A stretch of 64,000 bases of DNA from Solea solea (taxonomy: Eukaryota; Chordata; Actinopteri; Pleuronectiformes; Soleidae), in contig NC_081144.1 of NCBI RefSeq assembly GCF_958295425.1, positions 25,948,327 through 26,012,326 on the forward strand. The letters run 5' to 3'. Positions 56,827 to 64,000 of the stretch are shown piece after piece. The notes beneath the pieces are model-generated. The model ran no database searches. It saw nothing but the letters and a program-made list of their open reading frames with translations, and was not told the DNA's origin. The position numbers and the translations under genes are program-made. The first letter of the stretch is position 1; every line of letters starts with the position of its first letter.

Positions 56827-58318
56827 ATCCACCAGACAACTGTTAGGGGAAACACTCATCTGAATTTATAGCAGGTTTAAAAGCTGATTACAGCAGGACA
56901 GAGTTGCGGGGGAGTTATAAAAGCAGATTTGGTTCAAACAAGACGGGAGACTATAAAGTGGACCCGAGGGCTGTGCTGCTCTTTATGCACTCAGTAGAGC
57001 GGATAACTCCTCCACGGCCAAACTCTTCTGCACCTCTTTCTTTCTATTACAATAGAAAATACAATGCAACCAACAGATTTTGACCCTAGATCCACCGGTA
57101 GCCGTGTCCGGCTCATGCTGGGCCCGACGGTTTGGGTTAGCGGTCAGGGGTGTGTGGAGGGGGCGAGACGAGACCGTCACACAGCTCTCAACAACAAGTC
57201 TGCACTCGGGGGCACGAATGCTCGGCGCAGAGGCCGAGTGTACCCAAAAATGCTGGTGCACCTAAAAAAAAAAAAGTTAGGCGCACCAGTGCAACCAATG
57301 CAAAAAGTTAGTGTGGAGCTCTGTCATAGAGTTGTTGTCTCGTGGGTAGGTAACCCTAACCCCTGATTCACACCCTGAAACACTGAGGGAAGAAAATTGT
57401 CGGCAGGTTGGTAAGTCAGCTTAACCTGCTGATTTAAACTTGACTGAAGCTGTCAACCATTTATTTTTTCCAAACTACAATTGGTTTGCTCTCTATTTAA
57501 ATGTCTCTTATCATAGAATCACTGCAGCATGGCGGATGTGCACAGCTCTCTTCACAGCCTGCACTTAGTCAAGCATTTAAGTGATATTTACAGTTTTTGG
57601 ATTATATCAGATTTTTTCTGTTTACTGATTTCGATGCTGATCATATTGGCTGAAATATGGCTGTATGACTATTGCAGAAAATAGTTTGAAACTCACTGGG
57701 GAAAATGAACCATGGCATAGTTTATTATTAAAAATTCATGTATTCTAATTTTCAAATGTCAAAGTCTTTAGAATCAGCATAAATCTGTTAATTGCAAAAA
57801 ACAATCCAAATGAATCAGTTAGAACATTTTAAATTAGGCTGAAGCTGTGACACAATCATCATTTATTTACTGTATGAGATAGTTTTACATCAGTTTTAGG
57901 TATAAATGTAAATGTGGCTGAACTTAAAACACATTTAAGTTATTGGTCATTTTACATAAATAAAGTCTTTAATTTGCATCACACAGTCTTATTAGGTTGT
58001 TTATCTTAAAATAGATGTAAATGCCACATGCAACTGGAATGTATAAATCACAATATCAGGCCTAAATATTTCCACGAGTGTAATCGGTACATTGCGCATT
58101 TTATGAGGGAGGAGAGCAGACGTGAGACGTTCTGGAGAACGTCTGCAGTGACTTTTGTGAACGTCTGAACGTCTGTCTCAGCAGATAAAGACTCACTCAG
58201 TTCACTCAGGATTAACAGTTTAGGTTTGGGAGGTCGTCAAAGGTCAAAGTCTGTGTAAACCTCACTGTACATGCTTCGAGTGTCCTGACCATTAAAATGA
58301 AATGTTAAATAAGTTAGT

Positions 58319-58990
58319 AAGGGGCTAGATGACAATAAACCAAACAATTGAAGGGATCAGGGTAAGATAGAAAGACATGGTCACAAGAAAACAAAGGCTT
58401 ATTTGAAGTTATTTAAAAGAAGTCACTGATTCCTTGAGCCTCATCTCCTCAGGCAGGATGCCCCAAAGTCAAGGGTCTCTGATGGGGAAGGCCCGGTCTC
58501 TTCTGGATTTGAGCCTCAACGATGAGGAGGGCCTTGTCCGAGGATCTAAGGCTGTAAAAGTGATCAGTACAGAGAGCGACTAAAGGGCGTAAAGGACTGT
58601 GGTGAGGGGACAGTGTCCAATGTTTGACGATGTTAGAACCAGTATGAAGTCTAGCTGCTGCTGGAGACGGGAGAGTGATTTATGAGTCGATTACAGTCGT
58701 CCAGTCTGGAGAATATGAATGCATGTGTTTCAGATCTGCGTCATAATGGAGTGGTTTTATTTTGGAGAGACGGGACTGGACGACTTTCTTTATGGTGAGG
58801 TCAAATTCAAATCGAAGTGTCCAACAAGATGAGGGTGGACATGGATGGACAGAGGGACAAGGTTTTGTTTCTGAAAGTTTTGCCTCAGGTAGAAGATATT
58901 GTGCCACATAATGACTTAGTCGAGAGGAATCATACAAGTAGACAATCAAATGGGACCTAAAATAGAACCCTGAGGTACGCCACAGTAAAA
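58319..58990 (-). mobile_element. Degraded LINE ORF2: reverse-transcriptase motif to C-terminus
   Basis: Read on the minus strand from 58985, CGVPQGSILGPI is encoded, followed after a stop by a TCMIPL-like piece. Near 58920-58890, HYVAQYLLPEA matches the YADDTQLYLP region with the catalytic ADD lost. Next come KVVQSRLSKIKP and a diverged DADLKHMHSYSPDWTTVIDS. Near the end, LLIVEAQIQKRPGLP and RPLTLGHPA are readable. The order matches the second half of ORF2 in common fish L2-like LINEs. Several stops and deletions show it is dead. Confidence 0.68.
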
Positions 58991-60076
58991 GTACACACAG
59001 TTCTTGACTGGCCCCTGCTTCATCCTTTTTTTTAATCCTAATGAAAATGAAACAAACAGAGACAGGAGGTTAATAAAATAAAGAGGTTTAATCACCTGAA
59101 TGATTTACACTGTCCTCAGATCCACCGGCTCTCTCTCGATAGCACGGCTCGAAAAGCTTAGCTAAAATCCTGGCGATGAGAGTCAGACACTCATCAGGGT
59201 TCAGCTGAATACGACACACTGAGACGATCGCTCCACTGAGTGATTTTATAACCGGGTTGTTAAACAAATTGATTTTGAACTTTCTAAATAAAGTAATAAT
59301 AATTTCAGTCTTATGTGAAAATGGGTTGAATGTTTTTTTTTTTTGTGCCGTTTGTGAGACGCAAGAGAGAAAATGAGGAAAAGTAAACAATTGTGTGTTT
59401 TTGTGATCCCATTACAGCACTGAAGTTTGTCTCAGTAAGCTTGTTTTTGTCTTCTGGGTTTCATTTCTCTCTTATTGGATAATATTTAGTGTTGAGACCA
59501 AAAGCTTTAATTGCTTGTAGTTTAAACGCAGTACAACAAAAAAAACTGACAAAGCCTATTAAAAATATTCACTGTATATTTCCCATTGTGTGTATATTGC
59601 CTCTAGCATTACTAACGTGTTTTATCATAACATAAAGCTCATTAAAATGCTATTTCAGTCACAGTGACAGAACGTCTTTGACTGAACAGAAACATGTTCT
59701 CAGCATCAGAGAATCTAACCAAACCCAACCAGAAACTGTTCGGTGGAGTCGACACAGTCATGTCCTGCGTCCTGAGCCAAGTAACTTTATCTTCTATACA
59801 AACGGTACTCAGTTCTGAATTACATACCATAGTGTCAACAAGAACATCCAGATCCATCCATTGTATTTATGTGTTCAAAACTGACGTGACATCATCTGTT
59901 TGAGTAAGAACATTGCTGCTTGTGCATCGATGGACACATTGGACATTGGACTCACGTGTACGTGCTGTGTCTTCGTCTGACGTGGTGCAGTTTGAGGTTA
60001 GCAGAGAAGTTTCTGTCATGGCTGATAAAGTAGCAAGAGTTGCTAATGTTTCTAAAGTGATGGTGAGATGATCACC

Positions 60077-60440
60077 AAGGACTTTCCAGGACCAACTCCC
60101 TCAAATTCAAGGACAGAACGTGCTGACTCAGCTTAAGACTTGTAAGAGCGTCTCGGTCCATGATGGCGTCCTCTCTTATTGATGTGCAGCAGCTCTGCAT
60201 CTGAACAAGTGATTGTCCTCTAAGTCCGTCTTTGTCTTTTGTCTTTGGTGAGACAGAGATTTTCATCATTTTCTCTCTCTTTCTTAACTTTACTCGCTCA
60301 TTGTTCTGCACGGAATCTCACGTCAGCGGTGGCGAGAGAGACAGTGGACAGTGAGTCATGATGTCTCCACGCCTGTCCTGCGTCGGCCTCGTCTACATAC
60401 ATCAAACAGTAGGTGGCGTCGTCACAAACAAGGGAGACCT
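60077..60440 (-). mobile_element. hAT-like non-autonomous element, copy 4 (inverted, partial)
   Basis: Reverse complement of copies 1 and 2: ACTCCCTCAAATTCAAGGAC, AGCGTCTCGGTCCATGATGG, GCAGCAGCTCTGCATCTGAA, CTTTACTCGCTCATTGTTCT and CATCAAACAGTAGGTGGCGT. Both termini are missing. Confidence 0.62.
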
Positions 60441-63324
60441 GGAGCACCGTCCACAGACCAAAAACATCAGGAAGAGGGAGAACGGACTGTGTAATATTTG
60501 ACGTGTTTTGATTGGATGCCGTACTCACTCAAACTCACACAAACTAAATACTGAGATAAATGTAGGACTGTTAATTAATGACTGTTTTCATCAGGGATTC
60601 ATCTGTTGACGATGTTCTTGATTAATCGATTAAACTTGTTTTGTCCACTAACCAGAATTCATTAGTTTGAATGATTTTTTTATTTTGTTATATATTCAGG
60701 TTTATGAAGCTGAAACATCAGAAAGTTTGGTTTAATTATAAAAGACATTCATTCTGATAGAATCTGTTGTCAAAATAGCTGAAGATTAAGTTAGTAATCA
60801 ATTAAAAGTGGAGTCATCGTTGCATCCCTGACTAAATCACTGTGGTTTTTCCCCTATTTTCAGACTTCTCCCACTAATTTGCCTGAAGCTTTTATTCTAT
60901 TGTTGAACATAATGTGCTCTTGTTGTCTGGTTGTCAGTTTGCAGGGTTATAAAGTGCGTGATCTGGTTAAAGGAGTTCATTAATTAGCGCAATAAAAGTC
61001 ACTGGTTCCACTGCTGACTATAAGAGAAGAAAACCTATTCCACTGAACATGTCAGCTGTTCTCTGTACGACTGGTCGTCTGTGTGGACTCATTAGGCTTC
61101 TTTCAATAAGATGAAGTATTGATGAGTGTTTGGTCGTCTTGTAGTCATTAGCATAGTCATGTCAGAGTGTGATTAATATCCTCTTTTTTTTAATGACGTC
61201 TCCTCCTGGATCAATGCACTGCTCCGTCTCCCAGACGATCACACAGGACCGCTCACACACACACTGGTGCTGGCAGCGGTGGACACGGTTGGACGAGGAC
61301 AAACTTGTGCTCATAAATAAGTGTATTTACAGTTTGTGTGTTCGTCTCTCCACCGTCTTCATCGCAGTCACAAGCTCAGATTTATGGTGGCTTTTATTTG
61401 GGAGCCAACAGCTCGTGAGAAATGATCATGATGTTCAGATGAGTGGATATTGATCTGGGTAGTCGTGAGCAGTGTGGCACACCTAGTTAGCGTGACTAAT
61501 TAGAGCAGGCTGACAAGTGTATGACTAAAAGATGGCACATAAATGTGATGAGACTCCTTAGCTTGGATTTATGAGTGCAGTTAATGAAGTAGTTTTTCGG
61601 CGGTGATTTAGATCCACGTCTGTTTGTAACCTTTTCTTTTTCTGAGGTCATGTTGAGAAAGTGAGCTGACCCACTCTGTCAATTACCACTTCATTGGATT
61701 TAGCGTAAAGACTTAACAGCTGTGTCTTAATTCAGGAGCTGTGTCCTTCAGAGGACACATTTGAAGGACCTTCTGTCCCACGATTCATTCAACGACTGGT
61801 GACCAAATGTTTTAACACGCGATAATTGTAACTAACGTGGTTGTTTTTTCATGTTAAAATCAAAGAGTTATTCTTATTAGAAGAAGAAATAGATCCACAT
61901 GTCATGCTTCTGTTGCTAGGTTACAGATAATGACACCACCCTTCATCACACTTAAAAGCCATTTTTGCCATTTCAAATTCTTACATTCATCTATGGGAAG
62001 CACTACATTTTGGGATACGTAAGGTGAGGGACGGAACTTTGATTGGACGGGGACATGTGGACAAATCCGTTAGCTGCATTAGAAGTAGAGTTAGCATTGG
62101 GATCAGTCAGAAATGTGACTTAGCAACAATTTTAATGTTGTTTTTTGAGGATTTTTTATTCAAAATACTGTAAATACTGTGATTACAGTGCAGACATTAA
62201 GTGTAAATCACTGCTTACTGATGTTTTTTGTAGTATTTAAACAGTTATATTTTATTGTATGAAAGGAAAAATAATATAAATGTGTAAATATAAAGGCTGA
62301 AAAATCTTTGGCCAACAGTTGCTGTCGATCTCTAATTAGAAGGAGTCTTATTAAGAGTCTAATTAAGTCTCGTCTTCAAATCTCATCACTAATGTGCAGC
62401 TTGTTTGAAATACAGAATCAGAGCTTCTGTCTTTTTCTTTGTGTTTCATTAAAGTGTTATTTTCTTAAATTTTTTCTCGTTTTTTCTGTCAATATCTGTT
62501 AATCTCTTCATTAAATCAAGATTAATTATAATTAAATATATCATTATCATTAAAATAGAAAGTGTGATTATTTATGTATTCATGGAGTTGAACACAAAAC
62601 ACACAAATTAAAAATTGTGTTGACGTAAGTCGTAAACTTTAGTTTGTCGGAAGTTAATTTGTGACAGCGATTTGTATTATTCTGTTTATTTGATAAACTC
62701 CATAATTTTAACTGTAATGGCTGAATCCCACTCTGCTTTTTTTCTCATCTTCACTGGGATGTAATTCTCTCTCTGTGGAACAACAAAGGGCATCACGTTG
62801 TGACGGTTGTTAAGCGCTTTCTACTTTACATTAACTGGCACTTATCCCAGTGTGTAAACCAAAGCATGAAGCAGATAATTACCACAAGAACTCAATTACA
62901 TGTGGCATTAACATGCAGTCGGAATCAGGATTTACTGTTGGAGAGGAAACATGAGTCAATAACGGCAGATTAACTGTGCGTGTTACGAAAAAAGATCACG
63001 CGTTAATAATAACTGCTGCCGATGAGGACACGAACACACCCACAGCTGCTAATAATTCTTATTTTCATAACTGATTACAATGTTAGTGTTTCCCAAACCA
63101 TTAAATTCAATACAATAAAAAAAAACTCCCTTTTAACAGAAGAAGAAATCTCTGACAGAACCAGAACCAGACTCAGACATGTGCAGCATCTGCCTCGACA
63201 GGTTGGGGTGAAAGGAAAAATGGGGGACAGAGTAGAGGAGCAAGAGAGAGACCAGGAGCAGATAAACAACAATTACATCAAGTAATAAGTTTATACAGGA
63301 CAGAAGAGTCAGTAATGACATGTT

Positions 63325-64000
63325 CTGGTCTACAGGTCTGTTTTGTCTCTTATATCTGGTCTACAGGTCTGTCTCGTCTCTTATATCTGGTCTAAAGGTC
63401 TGTCTCGTCTCTTATATCTGGTCTAAAGGTCTGTCTCGTCTCTTATATCTGGTCTACAGGTCTGTTTTGTCTCTTATATCTGGTCTACAGGTCTGTCTCG
63501 TCTCTTATATCTGGTCTACAGGTCTGTCTTTACTCTTATATCTGGTCTACAGGTCTGTCGTGTCTCTTATATCTGGTCTACAGGTCTGTCTCGTGTCATC
63601 TGGTCTACAGGTCTGTCTTGTCTCTTATATGTGGTCTACAGGTCTGTCGTGTCTCTTATATCTGGTCTACAGGTCTGTCTCGTGTCATCTGGTCTACAGG
63701 TCTGTCTTGTCTCTTATATGTGGTTTACAGGTCTTGTCTTGTCTCTTATATCTGGTTTACAGGTCTGTCTTGTCTCTTATATGTGGTCTACAGGTCTTGT
63801 CTCGTCTCTTATATCTGGTCTACAGGTCTGTCTTGTCTCTTATATCTGGTCTACAGGTCTGTCTCGTCTCTTATATCTGGTCTATAGGTCTGTCTTGTCT
63901 CTTATATCTGGTCTATAGGTCTGTCTTGTCTCTTATATCTGGTCTGCAGGTCTGTCTCGTCTCTTATATCTGGTCTACAGGTCTCTCTTGTCTCTTATAT
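63325..64000. repeat. 31-bp minisatellite running off the window edge
   Basis: The unit is CTGGTCTACAGGTCTGTCTC followed by GTCTCTTATAT (31 bp), about 22 copies, some shortened to GTGTCAT (near 63595 and 63685). It is still running at 64000. The overlapping frames reading GLQVCLVSYIW are artefacts. Confidence 0.96.

Larger units (their letters stand above)
50912..64000 (+). other. kcnd3: First coding-region intron of kcnd3 (continues past the window)
   Basis: No segment encoding the next expected residues (YGDMVPKT and the S6 helix) was found up to 64000, so the intron is at least 13 kb. Long first coding introns are usual for Kv4 genes. Stretches without listed repeats (50921-51544, 52111-53200, 53248-55118, 55555-56293, 56827-58318, 58991-60076, 60441-63324) contain no recognised gene. 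Within them are C13 at 52829-52841, GT at 54088-54107, G9 at 54114-54122 and GT at 54678-54697. Possible conserved segments are 52850-53080 and 62740-62950. Confidence 0.85.

Noticed and set aside
63325..64000. Receptor-like hydrophobic frames in the 31-bp array
   Set aside because: The apparent hydrophobic periodicity comes from the repeat unit. The same unit gives similar peptides in several frames.
50921..64000. Search for the second Kv4.3 coding exon within the window
   Set aside because: No segment encoding YGDMVPKT or the S6 region was found, so the intron was extended to the window edge.

Overview
The window looks like teleost fish chromosomal DNA. It has one large vertebrate-type coding exon with canonical splice signals, set in about 60 kb of non-coding sequence. 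That sequence is full of CA/GT and AAT microsatellites, minisatellites, truncated LINEs, a tRNA-derived SINE and non-autonomous DNA transposons of types common in ray-finned fish. The species cannot be named from what is visible. No prokaryotic-style operon, CRISPR array, rRNA or confident tRNA gene was found.

The only protein-coding segment I can support is at 49809-50911 (+). It is the first coding exon of a Shal-type voltage-gated potassium channel, closest to Kv4.3 (kcnd3). It encodes the N-terminal KChIP-binding/inactivation segment, the zinc-binding T1 domain, S1-S5 and the pore helix. It stops at a GTAAGT donor inside the selectivity filter, between the two glycines of the GYG signature. 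YGD, S6 and the C-terminal tail must lie in exons beyond 64000. A pyrimidine-rich acceptor at 49730-49731 suggests an upstream non-coding exon. The best candidate for it is the CpG-rich segment around 47700-48095, which ends at a GTGAGT donor. Both upstream assignments are inferences.

Layout: 1-412, a 55-bp minisatellite that continues off the left edge. 413-47500, gene-free or distal upstream DNA with dispersed elements (a family with CAGGGTTCTCAC ends, a family carrying CRE and CCAAT motifs, foldback elements, LINE remnants) and long minisatellites at about 26.8-28.5, 30.6-31.0, 33.9-34.2, 36.3-37.8, 39.6-40.0, 40.5-40.7 and 46.7-47.4 kb. 47.5-49.8 kb, LINE tail, GA/G tract, candidate first exon and leader. 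49.8-50.9 kb, the Kv4.3 exon. 50.9-64.0 kb, the following intron, with a SINE next to a hAT-like end, a terminal-inverted-repeat element, a LINE remnant, an 11-bp minisatellite and a 31-bp minisatellite that continues off the right edge.

Eleven minisatellites cover about 6.9 kb (roughly 11%). Several have higher-order periodicity. Most long open reading frames in the window lie inside these arrays and are open only because the repeat unit lacks stops. I found no undescribed gene system. The most informative novelties are a 69-bp hAT-type insertion with a perfect 8-bp target duplication and its paralogous empty site in the same window, the nested periodicity of the minisatellites, and a dispersed element carrying CRE plus CCAAT motifs.
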